Assembly: GCF_000143535.2 (NCBI RefSeq)
Contig: NC_037312.1
Span: forward strand, 124,001 to 188,000
Length of the DNA stretch: 64,000 bases
Reading direction: 5' to 3'
From: Botrytis cinerea B05.10
Lineage: Eukaryota > Ascomycota > Leotiomycetes > Helotiales > Sclerotiniaceae
The notes under the pieces are model-generated. The model was not told the DNA's origin. It saw only the letters and a list, made by a program, of their open reading frames with translations, and made no database searches. Of this stretch, positions 45,602 through 57,364 are shown piece by piece (the stretch's first letter is position 1; the number at the start of each line of letters is the position of its first letter). The position numbers and the translations under genes are program-made.

Positions 45602-45628
45602 TAACTTCGCGAAAAGTTTGCGAAGTTA
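45602..45628. repeat. boundary palindrome, copy 5 (before gag)
   Basis: Identical 27 bp, same orientation, about 137 nt upstream of the gag ATG. Confidence 0.97.
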
Positions 45629-46324
45629 CAAAGAGACCCATTGCATCCACGACAACCAACATTTCACCACTTTTTCGGCATATTGACGTTGGGCTTTCTC
45701 TAACTCGTAACCTCCTACTTTCCCGAGTTTTCGGAATAGCTCTTGGCTAAGGAAGTATCTCCGCTCTTTGTCTCCCTTTCATCATTGGGCAAGAGAGAAT
45801 TCACCCTTGTATCGCCGGTGAATACCCATCAGATGGCTGCTAGTCCACCCCCATTCTGACCACGTATAATCAGAACTCTATAGGAATTTTCTAGCCCCGT
45901 AGACTTTTGAGTTTTCACCTTGTTTACCCTGGTGTCCCCCCGCCCACCTGACTTGTAGATTGAAAAAGCGAAGATTCTCCCTTGACTTCCAAGCGATACC
46001 GGCGTTTCCGCAGGAGGCTATTTCGTTCGAGATAGTCACGATATGTTCTCTCGGTGCTGTGGTGGATGTGGATACAACAATAAAGTTTTTCCACTCCCCC
46101 CCACTTTTACACCAAGAGGCCACATATCGGTTTTGAGTTTTTAGGGAAACAATGTCTCCCTCACCGCAACAATCACGAGTTGCGACACCATACCATCTAC
46201 AGGTATTCCGGCAGTCCCGTTACCTCAATCTACCTATTGCACCCAATAACCACTTGCTTTCTGAAGACGATCCAAGAGCTCAGGTTCGCACATAGCTATC
46301 TGACCTTTCGACGTTTTCTTCCCT

Positions 46325-46338
46325 GCGTAGGTCACCAA
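46325..46338 (-). other. primer-binding site
   Basis: On the element strand the 5' LTR is followed by TTGGTGACCTACGC. TGGTGACCTACGC begins one base inside, fitting a tRNA 3' end of GCGTAGGTCACCA. The priming tRNA was not identified. Confidence 0.7.
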
Positions 46339-46610
46339 TGTAAAAGTGTAGAAGGTGGTAATGGTCACACAAGAAAAGCCTTCGCATATACCAAGCATAG
46401 AGCAAGTGGCTACACGTAGTAAAATGGGGAGAATCGCTACATCGCGACAGCGAGGTGAGGGAGACGGTAGGAGCTGGGCACTCAATTCTTCAGGAGACAA
46501 CTTTAGAAGGTAGAAAATTTCGATGATATTTTTAGGTCTACAGAAGAGAAGCTATAAATACTAAACGTTGGTAGCACGTGACCCTGAAGTCACGTGTTTT
46601 CACTCTCACA
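46339..46610 (-). repeat. LTR (5' LTR in element sense)
   Basis: 272 bp, apparently identical to 35640-35911. It should carry the element promoter: CACGTGAC and GTCACGTG boxes (46575-46582 and 46589-46596 on the plus strand), then a TATTTATAG TATA-like stretch downstream in element sense. Confidence 0.95.
46575..46596. promoter_or_regulatory. inverted pair of E-boxes in the LTR
   Basis: CACGTGAC and GTCACGTG form an inverted repeat with a 6-bp spacer, so two bHLH-type (Cbf1/Pho4/SREBP-like) sites lie side by side just upstream of the LTR's TATA-like element. The same pair is in the other LTR at 35876-35897. Confidence 0.65.
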
Positions 46611-46614
46611 GTGA
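46611..46614. other. target-site duplication GTGA (right)
   Basis: Matches GTGA at 35636-35639, directly outside the other LTR. Confidence 0.8.
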
Positions 46615-46678
46615 GTAGGCAATAGATTCGATATTTAGTTGGTGGTGGTTGGGCTGGGTTGGGTTGGGTTCGGGTGGG

Positions 46679-46711
46679 ATTGGAATTGGAATTGGAATTG
46701 GAATTGGAATT
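46679..46711. repeat. GGAATT hexamer repeat
   Basis: About five tandem TGGAAT/GGAATT units, 65 bp outside the retrotransposon. Confidence 0.85.
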
Positions 46712-47390
46712 GTTTGGGGAGAGTTTGTTGAGATTTGTGTTGGTTACTCTTGGGATAGTTGGATGATTTTTGTATAGATATGTATATATAGACATCTAGA
46801 TGTGTAAATAGCTTGGATTGGTAATTATATATGAGTGAGTGTATTAGTAAATGTATTAGTGAGTGGTGAGTGGGTGAGTGTACAGATAGATATATTAGTC
46901 TCTGGAGTTTTGGTAGTTGAGTGATTGATGATAATGATAATGATAGTTATAATAACAAATGGGTGTAGTGGTGGTAATAGTGAGGCAGTAAGGTGGATAT
47001 ATATATATATATATGGATATTGTATGAGTGAATAGGTGAATAGTATGTTGGTCTTTAGAGCCTTTGTAGTTGGATGATGTATGATGATTGATAATGATGG
47101 TTGGATGTTATGGTGAGATGATGAGGTAGTGTGGGCTCTGTGTTGTAGTGCATTTGTATATGGATCTGATGAGTGAGTGGGTAAGTGAGTAGACGGACAC
47201 CTCTTATGCGTTGGAATGTTGATTTGGATTTGGATTTGGATTTTGGAGAAGGGGGCTTGATTATATTTCTCTGTTTGTTCTTCATTCTCTGATACTCATA
47301 ATATCAATATCAATATCAATCTCAATCTCAATCTCAACAACCTCTTCTCAACAGCAACACATACTTTACTATTTATAAGTCAATAATCGG

Positions 47391-47577
47391 CAAATTACTC
47401 TCATGCCCCTCAGATGTCATTTCATTATTCCCATACCCTAAGATCCACACTGGTTCTACTCTTGCTCTCCTTAGATTCTATGACGGGAAGGTAGAGCCTA
47501 GTCTTTTAAGGCGAGAGTCTATCGTAGAATCTAAGGGGCATTAACTCACTTTTAGGGAGCATAAGAGTAATTTACTG
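47391..47577. repeat. foldback (MITE-like) element
   Basis: Imperfect terminal inverted repeats (AAATTACTCTCATGCCCCT on the left; complement of AGGGAGCATAAGAGTAATTT on the right) enclose a second inverted repeat (CCTTAGATTCTATGA at 47469 against TCGTAGAATCTAAGG at 47522). No ORF. Size near 190 bp fits a nonautonomous foldback element; no clear target duplication. Confidence 0.55.
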
Positions 47578-50179
47578 ATTGATTATACATTTTCTACTTC
47601 TAGTACTTCTGTTGAATTATACATCTGAATCTTACGTGTTAATGTTTGCTCGTAGAAAGACTTTCTTTGTTTTGGTTTCTACTTGTTTGATGACTTGATC
47701 TTCTCTTGTGGTTAGTGTAGATAGGAAAATCGAAGTGATGGATGGGGATTGATGGGATTTTTTGTGTCAGGCTGATTGGTGGTTTGGATGTCTGGTTGGT
47801 GTGGGTGGGTAGATGGGTAGATAAGAGTGAGTGAGTGTTTAGATGAGTAGATGGGTAGGCGGGTAAGTACTTTCAAGTGGTGAGGTTTGGAATTAGGATT
47901 TGTATCTATGAATCTCGATTTTGAGAAAGGGTGTTTGGGGGAGGGCGTTGGATGGGATTGTGTGTATGGGTGTATGGGTGTATATGCGTATGTTTACTAT
48001 GTAGATAGATAAATAGACAGGTATACAGGTAGACAAGTAAGTACTTTCAAGGAGTCAGGATTAAGATTGGGATTGGGATTAGGATTAGGAATTATCCATC
48101 TGGATTTGAAGATGCGTGTGTGAATGAATGATTGAATTTGATGTTTACTTCTTGTTTGATTATCGTGTCTATCTCAGGGAGTAGGGAGCGAAGCATCTGA
48201 ATGAAGGGGAAAGGATGTAGCTGGGGGAAGTGAAAACTATGAGATTGTAAGGGGGTGGGATGGAAGGGGAGAGGAGGGGGTAAGATGGGTCAAAGTGACA
48301 TTCATAGGGGCTGTAGATTGTCATATATGTGTACATGTATATACATGGTTCGATATGCATATAGGTAGCTATTGGGTATTGGATACGTAACTGAAAGTGG
48401 AAGTGAAAGTGGGAATGCAATAGGAGAGATGCAGGAGTGGAATGAGAGTGTTTTTCTCTGAGCATGAAACTGAATGCATTAGAGATATTGAGAGTTGGTA
48501 AGTGGGAGACTCTGCTAACTGGAGTAAGTAAGGGAGGAGAAAGATGAAATGACGAGAAGATGCTCATGCGATGGTTTGAGGTTTGGTTGACAAAGTCTTG
48601 AGAATCGATGAAGCCTTTTCTTTGCTTCTCTTCTCTTTGATCAGAAGTCTTTGGTAAACTAGTCACCTACCTAGTTGTTGTGAAATGCGTTGTCCTAAGG
48701 TGATATTGGGATATGATGATTGGGTCTCGTATATGATATGATGAAAATGTCTAGATCATCGGCTGGGGTGTCTTTTTAATTGTTTTTTTAATTTAATTTT
48801 TTGAGATTTTGATCATGGGATTGGGAAATATTTAGAAGAGTGATGTAGATGAGAATGGGAGTGGGAGTGGGCTGGAATTTTGCATGTTCGGTGTGTAGTT
48901 GGGTCTATTGTGTGAGTAGGTAGGTAGGTAGGTATCTGCGATCGCTCACGCAAACTCAACTGCCGAATCGACAGAGAATCTTGTCTTGATCGTGAGTGAG
49001 GGGATATTAGTCAAAAGCAAAGCAACATCATCATCTTCTTCGGCAATGAGTGGCTCATCGGGGACTTTCTGTCTGGAGTTGATGTCCAAGACTTTTGGAC
49101 TAGGAGTTGATATTCTATAATTTAAGCTTACTTTGCCAATCTTGGTTCTAGTTCTGCGTCTATTTCTATAACGACGATCTTATACTCACGTAATATACTT
49201 TAAAGTTACCCGGAGGATCAAATTTGTAATCGTCAATGGCAAATACTATAAGAGACAGTAGTATTGATAATGGGTATATATCCAAACATGACTAGTATTT
49301 TACCCGCGTTTATCCGGATGATGTCGGTATTTTTTAAAGGTGGTACCGAAGACCCCTTTTGTGAAACAACCTGGAAGTGGAGCTAACCCGTTCACACCTT
49401 AAACCAATGTAATGTTTCCCTCACATCAAGTGTATGTGATGTATTAAGGCACTTTTCACTTGGTTTATACAGAGTGAGCAAATTTAACACTGGGCAATTG
49501 TTTTCTCTCGTTCAAGGGGACAGATTATCTACAATGTGTACTTAGTCTTCGTATCATCGTAGTTGATGTGGATTCGATGTGTGTTGATAGAAGTTCACTA
49601 TTCCGCTATGAGAATACCCGTATATCAAGCTTTTTCACGGTTAACACTGTCACATCACAACTTACTCGATTTGCATTTTAAGTTTTGCTATCCAAAATCT
49701 TATTTCATCCCCGTTCATCCCATCCACCAATCTCCATCTCCAAAGCATCACCAACACATTTGACAACTACCGTTTCGATCGCATGACGTTCATCCATCCC
49801 CCTTATCCCAATCCGCGAGTCTGGATCTTGAACTCACAACTCTAATCGAGCAAGTTGTCCGAAATTACACTTGGTTTCAGAACGTGTGAAGCCTCGATGC
49901 GGGGTAGTACCTTGCTCTATTTTTGCATATAGCCGATACGCTTTTGTGGGTCGACGCAGGGATTTAGATTAAACGTATAGAAACGGAAAATAAAGACGTT
50001 TGATGTAGAAATCTTGTGGATGCAATTATTGAATGTCCAATCCCGTTGCGGAAAATATTGAAGAATGTCACTTCAAGGCCCAGCGGTTCAAGGCCAGATT
50101 GAACATAGTCGGGAGCGGATATGTTTTAGAGTTTCTCTTGGAGGAAATGAGGGATCTATGGGTACTCCGGATGGAGTAG

Positions 50180-51040
<861 letters not shown>

Positions 51041-51745
51041 ATCTGGGATGGGTGAATGAGTAGATAGGGGTTGTGGAGTGTTGAGAATTTTCGTCTTGTA
51101 TATATTCATTACGATTTCGTTCCTGGCCACACTGGATCGTATCGTTTCCGTAGGCTCGTACATATATATATCTGTTATCTTTCGTGCACAATCAAGTTTA
51201 CATGAGGATTATGTGACATTATAGGTTTTGGGTTGGGAGAGTAGTGTGCAAGGCATGTATATGATGGTCAATTGAATAGAAGCTGTCTACGCCACTGAAG
51301 ATTTCTACAGCTTTTCAACATCACATGTTTCACAAACGAATGAACGAAACCGTCACCTGAGGAGAAAAGTGAAATTTTATAAAGAAAATATTAGAACAAG
51401 TATTCTGATTACAGGGTTTCCATTCGATATGTTTTCATATCATATCTTGTCGTTCAGCATATCTACAAACGTATCGTCCGTCGTATCATTCATCGCGTCT
51501 TTCATCATATCGCATCACACCTTCCACTACCATCATCTCGAGAGGGATCTTAATTTCCCCACACTTCCGTTCTCAGAACGAAAAGAGAACCGCCATAAAC
51601 ACTCACTCCGTCCAAACAATACAAAACTCAATAAATAACCTACATACTCATCACCCATTTCTCGAGACTCCATAGCCGATATCCTCACCGTCACATCTCC
51701 GCTCATACCATCCCTCCAGCGCTCCACCCCATAAATCACAACCTC
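51041..51745. other. convergent intergenic region
   Basis: 0.7 kb between the xylanase stop and the stop of the Gln-rich gene. It should hold both terminators; nothing else was recognised. Confidence 0.65.
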
Positions 51746-54700
51746 TCATCCCTTATCTAATCTCCGCACCTCAAGCGAAAGATGAGTGGTCTTCTCTACC
51801 TGTTGCAATTCTAACACCTCCTCTCGTCGCTGCACCCGCTCCACACGCGTGTCTTGCTGTTCCAACATCTCTGTATCTCTCTCTTCTAGGTATCTAACTC
51901 TCTTGGATCGTCGGATAGAATCTTCAGATTGGGAAAGCAATTCTGAAGATTCTTCAGCGCGTCGCTTTGGGAACTGGACGGGCTGGCTTGGCTGGAATGA
52001 TTCGTGGGCTCGGGGGAATTGGAAGGTTGAGAGGGAATGAAAGGGTTGACTTTGGTATCTTGCTTGGTATTGTGATTTCTGGGCTTGTAATTCTTGGAAT
52101 TCATGTCGAGCGAGCTGGGTTTGCTGGGATAGCTGGGAGAGTTGATCGTGAGCGTGATGAATGTATTCGGTTAATTGGTTCTGTTGAGCTCGTTCCTTGT
52201 CAGCTCGTACCTCGTAAGCTCGCTGGTCGTAGATGTCTCTTGCATCTCTTGCTTTTTGAGCTAGCTGGTCTCGATACTGTTGCTCGTAAACTCGTTGGTC
52301 GTAGATGTCTCTTGCATCTCTTGTTTTTTGAGCTAGCTGGTCTTGATACTGTTGCTCGCGAGCTTCTTGGTCGTAAAAATTTCTTGTACTTTGAGTAAGT
52401 TGACCTTGATTCGATTGATAGTGAGCTAGATACGGCTTGTGGGTCGGTTCATTTTGTTGAGTTAGTTCCTCATAAGCTCGTTGATCGTAGACGTCTCTTG
52501 CATCTCGTGCCTTTTGGGCTAGTTGGTCTTGATACTGTTGCTCGAGAACTTGTTGGTCGTAGAAGTTTCCTGTATTCTGAGCGAGTTGACCTTGACTCAA
52601 TTGATAGTGAGCTAGATCCGACTTGTGGGCCGGTTCGTTTTGTTGAGCTCGTTCCTGGTAAGCTAGTTGGTCATAAACGTCTCTTGCATTCAAAGCAAGT
52701 TGTTCTTGGGTCCGACCATTCTGAGCCATTTGGTAGCAAGCTTGTTTCGTTGGTTGGGCCAGCTTAATCGGTTGTACTGGTTTATTTTGAGTGAGTTCAT
52801 CGTAAGCTTCTTGATCGTAAACATGCTTTTCATTTTGCGCTAACTGAGCTAGCTTCGTCTGATCACCTGGTTGGAATTGTTGCATTTGATGTTGTCGTAT
52901 TTTTTGTTGTTGTGCCTGTTGTTGTCGTGCTTGTTGAGCAGTTTCTCGCGTCATCTTTGGGGCTAAAGTTTGATATCTCCCAGAATCTTCCTGTATTTTA
53001 ATACCATGATGCCCGGAACCTTCGGGTGTAGGCTGTCCGAACTCAAAAGCTGTGGTAAGATTGCGATTTTCGGAGAGGTATAGATTTAAGTCAGGAGTGT
53101 GCGTGGTTAACGGGTGGCGTTGTGCGGAATCATTCGTAGCTTTCTGGGTTTGAAAATAACTCGAATTGTGACCTGAAGCTTGGCATGGCAAGTGCGGACT
53201 AAAATCTTTGAATGTAGACGGGATGCGAGCAGGGAATTGAAATCGTTGGCGAGGAGGAAGTTGTCGAGACTGAGCTTGGTGATATTGAGCATGTTGATCT
53301 TGGGCCTCTTGGGAGACGGACAGTGCTCGGAATTGGTTGACATCGACCCCCTCTTGAAGTTGAGGATTCTGAGTTTGATGATGTGAGAACTGTTGAGAGT
53401 GTGAATCAATGATGTATTGATCTCGAAGAAGCATGTGCGAATCACCGCGGAGAACACCTGCGCTTATCCTGGAAAGGGTGCGGAGTGCCGAGTCTGTTTT
53501 GACACCTTTCGTTCTATCTCCAGACTCTCTTTCGAATGCATTGTCCAATCCGCTATTCAATTTAGGATTTTGCATAAACGGGTCGTTATTGCTGGGTACA
53601 TCACCATCTTCATCAAGTGGAGGACGGCCACGCGGCTTTGGTGAAAAGGGTAATAGATCGTTGCTTCGACCAGCAAACTCAACGACTGCTTCGCTTGCAT
53701 TGCCAAAGTGTTCAGGGATAGCAAATGGTGCGGCACTCCATTCCTCCTCAATACTGGGAAGAACCGTGTCTTGATCGTTATTTTGGCAGCCATCATCGTC
53801 GTTATTTATTTCCGCTAAGAGATCAATTGCGAAACTCGTCTCATCCAGCTTCCTTCGGGTTTCATTGAGTATACCGTCCTCTCTAGATATGCGGTTTTGG
53901 AGCCTCGCTACTGCGGCTATCTTCTTTTCTCTGCCATCCTCCCCACCTTCCCCGGCACGAGCCATCGTGTTTGTCAATTTCTCTAGATTTGCTTCGCATA
54001 ATTTCTTGATCCTTTCATGCCCAATAAGACGGGATTGAAGCCTTTCTGCCTCGGGCTGCAGTTCTATGAGTTCTTCAGCCCTTGAGATGGTCTTCTTAGG
54101 CGGTTCTAGAGCCGGTGTAAATAATCTTGGTGCAGGTATAGCATATTCTGGTACAGGCTCGCCAGTGTATGGATTAGTCATCGGCGTCATAGGCAAATTG
54201 GCCACACTATATCCTCGCTGGTGTGTGTTGACCATGGGCATACTTGGTTGCGAAAACGGCGCTGCCACATCCTGATTTGGTTGAAATTCCTGGAACAAGT
54301 TTTCGCGCGGTTCTCCTGGTGCACCTCCCCGTCGTTTACCTGTGCTTCTAAACGTAACATCTTTGCAACGAGAGCATGAAGCTAGAAATCTGCCCTTGCT
54401 TATGGGGAACAAAGACCTGAGCTTCCAAACTCTTTCCTTGCTACAGTAACGATATCGAGGACCCTCTTCACCAGTTATCGTGTACAGTTTACTTTGAGGA
54501 TATCCTGGAAGATTTCGCTCATCTTCAGGAAGAGGAACATATGGGCCGAAAATTTGCAGCCATTGTTGATAAACATTTAATGTTGTGAAGTACTGTGGAG
54601 TGACACCAGCAGGGGCGCTTCCAGGATAAAAGACTTCATCGGAGAAACTTGGTACGATGCATCGCGGAACAGGCGTCTTGCCTACATGAACATATGTCAT
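51746..54700 (-). CDS. Gln-rich repeat protein, unknown function
   Basis: About 984 aa when started at the ATG at 54700 (MTYVHVGKTPVPRC); the frame stays open to an ATG at 54844, which would add a hydrophobic 48-residue N-terminus that I consider less likely. The N-terminal 150 residues are ordered-looking and contain C-x2-C and WKLRSLFPISKGRFL. A short coiled-coil-like E/L/R stretch lies near residue 210-290. The C-terminal half is dominated by Gln/Ala repeats with YDQ units. Similar Gln-rich architectures are common in fungal chromatin or RNA-associated proteins, but no domain is recognised, so function is open. The basic stretch RRSKRVRYLEER near the C-terminus could be an NLS. No intron is needed. 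Confidence 0.72.
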   Translation of the reverse strand: MTYVHVGKTPVPRCIVPSFSDEVFYPGSAPAGVTPQYFTTLNVYQQWLQIFGPYVPLPEDERNLPGYPQSKLYTITGEEGPRYRYCSKERVWKLRSLFPISKGRFLASCSRCKDVTFRSTGKRRGGAPGEPRENLFQEFQPNQDVAAPFSQPSMPMVNTHQRGYSVANLPMTPMTNPYTGEPVPEYAIPAPRLFTPALEPPKKTISRAEELIELQPEAERLQSRLIGHERIKKLCEANLEKLTNTMARAGEGGEDGREKKIAAVARLQNRISREDGILNETRRKLDETSFAIDLLAEINNDDDGCQNNDQDTVLPSIEEEWSAAPFAIPEHFGNASEAVVEFAGRSNDLLPFSPKPRGRPPLDEDGDVPSNNDPFMQNPKLNSGLDNAFERESGDRTKGVKTDSALRTLSRISAGVLRGDSHMLLRDQYIIDSHSQQFSHHQTQNPQLQEGVDVNQFRALSVSQEAQDQHAQYHQAQSRQLPPRQRFQFPARIPSTFKDFSPHLPCQASGHNSSYFQTQKATNDSAQRHPLTTHTPDLNLYLSENRNLTTAFEFGQPTPEGSGHHGIKIQEDSGRYQTLAPKMTRETAQQARQQQAQQQKIRQHQMQQFQPGDQTKLAQLAQNEKHVYDQEAYDELTQNKPVQPIKLAQPTKQACYQMAQNGRTQEQLALNARDVYDQLAYQERAQQNEPAHKSDLAHYQLSQGQLAQNTGNFYDQQVLEQQYQDQLAQKARDARDVYDQRAYEELTQQNEPTHKPYLAHYQSNQGQLTQSTRNFYDQEAREQQYQDQLAQKTRDARDIYDQRVYEQQYRDQLAQKARDARDIYDQRAYEVRADKERAQQNQLTEYIHHAHDQLSQLSQQTQLARHEFQELQAQKSQYQARYQSQPFHSLSTFQFPRAHESFQPSQPVQFPKRRAEESSELLSQSEDSIRRSKRVRYLEERDTEMLEQQDTRVERVQRREEVLELQQVEKTTHLSLEVRRLDKG
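52160..52720 (-). repeat. coding tandem repeats in the Gln-rich gene
   Basis: Two long units of about 62 codons (each has ARDVYDQ.AY, then QQNEP.HK, then LAHYQ and NFYDQ) are followed by two short units of about 24 codons based on QQYxDQLAQKxRDARDIYDQ. The DNA repeats closely, so copy number may differ between strains. Confidence 0.85.
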
Positions 54701-56975
54701 TTTGTAACCAAAGTTTATGTCTATGTGGGCGTGTGTCGATGACTCAAGAAAATATTCGGAAGTTGTCGGGAAAAGTATTATTAGCAGTGTCGGACAAAAT
54801 TCGAAAGCTATCAGAAGAACAAGAAAACGTTCGAATGTATCCAATGATATGTGCAGTGAGCTGAGTGGTGGTCAATAGGAACACCTAAGGTGTCGGGATT
54901 AATTCATGTAGAAAATGTGATCAAAAGCAAATTTGTCACCTATGGAAAACTTAAGTAGACGCGAGGCGGAGTCGAATTCACCTTGTTTACATCTTCTTAT
55001 CTTGTTTTTTAATCAGCAATGCCGAGGATAGCCAGATAAATGAGGGGCTATGAGATGGAAAATAAAGTGAATGTTGGATTGTCAATGAGGATGTGGTAGA
55101 TATTGGGATGTTATCTCGTAGTTATATTGTGGTTGTCTCTAAGCGAGAGAGCGTTGAGAGGTAATTGTCACCTGAAGGGCAAAAGACTTTAGCGGATGCA
55201 ACGTTGAAGCTGTCAATCACTATGACAAGACATGTATTTTGTATGTAGAAGGTCTATCTCCTTTAGTGAACTGTGTCTTTTGAATATGGATCCGTGATAA
55301 TTTACGGCTCATGATAAATGTATCAACTCGCTTAATCCACACCGTATTAATTAGCATACGGTTCGTAACGTTTGATGATATCTGTATCAATAGTGTGGTC
55401 GTAGTAGCTTGAGCTTTGTTTGTTGGTTGATGGCATAGAAGTTCTTCGGAAGCGGGATAGTATCAAGAGAAGGAAGAATGAGAAGTGTGATAGCGAGAAT
55501 GTCAGGATGATCAGTTGGGAGAAAATGATGGAACTGTGAAGTGAGGGGTGATCTATTCTATAATATTAGGAGCAATACCTACTTATTAGTAGTTGTTTAT
55601 TATATGCGAGAAAGGCATTGGATGATATAAGACGCTGGCCGAGCAACGCATGAGAGCTCTCTTCTCATAGATAAATAAAGGAGATGCAATTGTGCGTGTA
55701 GTAATAATAACATGGTATAGATATCTTAGAATATAAAATGGATGAATTTAAAGATGACTACTCAAATGTGGAATGTTTGCGACTCTGTTCCTGTCAATTA
55801 AAAGTAGCTGGCGTGTTTCCATTAAAGAGAGCTATTTCCAATGGCCAAGAAAAGCATTCATTTTTTGGCAAAAAGCTCTCAAGTTGGAACCCCCTCAGAA
55901 AATCAACTATATATCAACATGTACTTCAAGGGGAATTTACTACCCATATCTGTGTTGATACATGAATTTGAGTTCACAAACTTTGAGGAAGCAAAACTAT
56001 AACTTTATCTATTGCTTTAATAGTATCTCTTCTACTACAATTCATCCACACTCATGACAGCAGTCTGTTTTTTTATGCGTGGCCATACTACAAACAAAAT
56101 TTAATGTTCATTGAAAACTATGAAGACAATCACAAGTGTGTCAATAAACAAACAACAAGTCCTGTTAGAAGTGAGTCTAGGTTCAACAAATATCAAAGCC
56201 CTCGCTTCGACAATTGGTGATCACACAACTGCTCGAGAATTGTGATATTGAAAATTCAAATATCAAAATATAGACCCGAAGTAAGACCTTCAAAGAACTC
56301 TTGTCTTGTTTCAGGATTGGGATAGCCACCTAAAGTCCCAGAGCTCCTCCATATTCCAAGCCCTCCACTCCACAATCTTGACGACAACACTACAATTTCC
56401 AAATTGTTTAATATAATCTTTTACTTTGCTTTAACTTTCGTTGTTTATCAAGACTATTGCTTTACATATTGATACAAACAAGAAAGACATATTGGATCCA
56501 CAAAGATTGGGATCTCGAGTTACTTTCTCTTGAGATTCAGCAATTGAAGATCGAGTCAAGCCCTTGGATTTCAAATTATTGTATAGCATACAGTTCATGG
56601 TAAGTACACTACTACTTACGGGTTTCCTTAAGATCGCTGAGTCCATGATAGCTTATTCATGGCCTCGATCTCTCTCTTGTTTCCAGAAATTGATCTATTC
56701 TATAGCAAAAAGCCTCTCCAATAAATTCAAGTTCGACACCATCAACAGAGGAAAACACAGAGCACAGCTTCGTTGTGCTTGTTATAGCATCAGCTAGTAG
56801 TATTCTCAACAATACTATGTCATCGAAGAAGTACTCAAAAACTCGCTGGTCACTGGTTGAGACACAAACGGACTTCCAAAGTGAAATGAGGTTTTGCGTT
56901 CGAAATTCCCAGGGGGTATTAAGCCATGTAAGTCATCTCATTCCAAAGGTCAGTATGCAACTAGCATGCCAATAC

Positions 56976-57216
56976 CTGATCTACATTCAGCACTTCGAAC
57001 GTCTCTTCAAGCATATCACCACTGACACACATGACTGTAGTCTCTTATTACTTCGAAAATGACTCGCGGCTTTCGGCGCGCGCCGATCTGCTTCCTAAGA
57101 TCATGAACATTTATATTCATCGCCTCGAGCATCTCTTTAGGCGTATAGCCATTAGTGTGCATAGCGCACAATGAGCAAGGAGAGTTCCAAGATTCCAACC
57201 CCGACCCCACCACCAT
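56976..57216 (-). pseudogene. duplicated relic of an unrecognised minus-strand gene
   Basis: Two blocks, about 56978-57030 and 57107-57160, align without gaps with many transitions, mostly C/T and A/G. On the minus strand they read VSGDMLEETFEVLNVD and TNGYTPKEMLEAMNIN, which are alike. The second continues into LRKQIGARRKP and is preceded by CSLCAMH. Only short frames survive, so it is a relic of a small duplicated protein segment. The family is unknown. Confidence 0.45.
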
Positions 57217-57364
57217 TGTGGTGTCTTCACTCGATGGAAATTTTACAGCGAGCTTGAGAATTGCATCGTGCGGGAAGAGATATCAGAGGCCCTGTAAGTC
57301 CATCCCAAACTTCTCATCTTGCAAAGAAATGAGCCCTAGCATTTCTAACGTTCTACCCAGGCGA

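Larger units (their letters stand above)
45466..46338. other. retrotransposon leader between 5' LTR and gag
   Basis: 873 nt of untranslated leader, long for a gypsy element. It contains the primer-binding site, palindrome copy 5 and short frames of no known family (for example on the minus strand at 45878-46123). Packaging and dimerisation signals are expected here but cannot be pinpointed. Confidence 0.7.
35640..46610 (-). mobile_element. complete Ty3/gypsy-type LTR retrotransposon with extra ORF
   Basis: 10,971 bp element read on the minus strand. Order in its own sense: 5' LTR (46610-46339), primer-binding site, 0.87-kb leader, gag-protease (45465-42958), RT-RNase H-integrase (43006-39347, -1 frame), a third ORF (38934-36043), polypurine tract and 3' LTR (35911-35640). 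The order RT-RH-IN places it in Ty3/gypsy. No chromodomain is visible. Long intact frames and apparently identical LTRs indicate a young, possibly active copy. At almost 11 kb it is larger than typical gypsy elements because of the third ORF and long leader. Five identical palindromes separate its modules. Confidence 0.96.

Noticed and set aside
35993..45628. Repeats as a CRISPR array
   Set aside because: Only five copies, spaced 1.9-3.0 kb apart within a eukaryotic retrotransposon's genes; no spacers or cas genes.
54701..54844. Longer N-terminus for the Gln-rich protein
   Set aside because: It would add a hydrophobic segment unlike the rest of the protein; kept as an alternative but not preferred.
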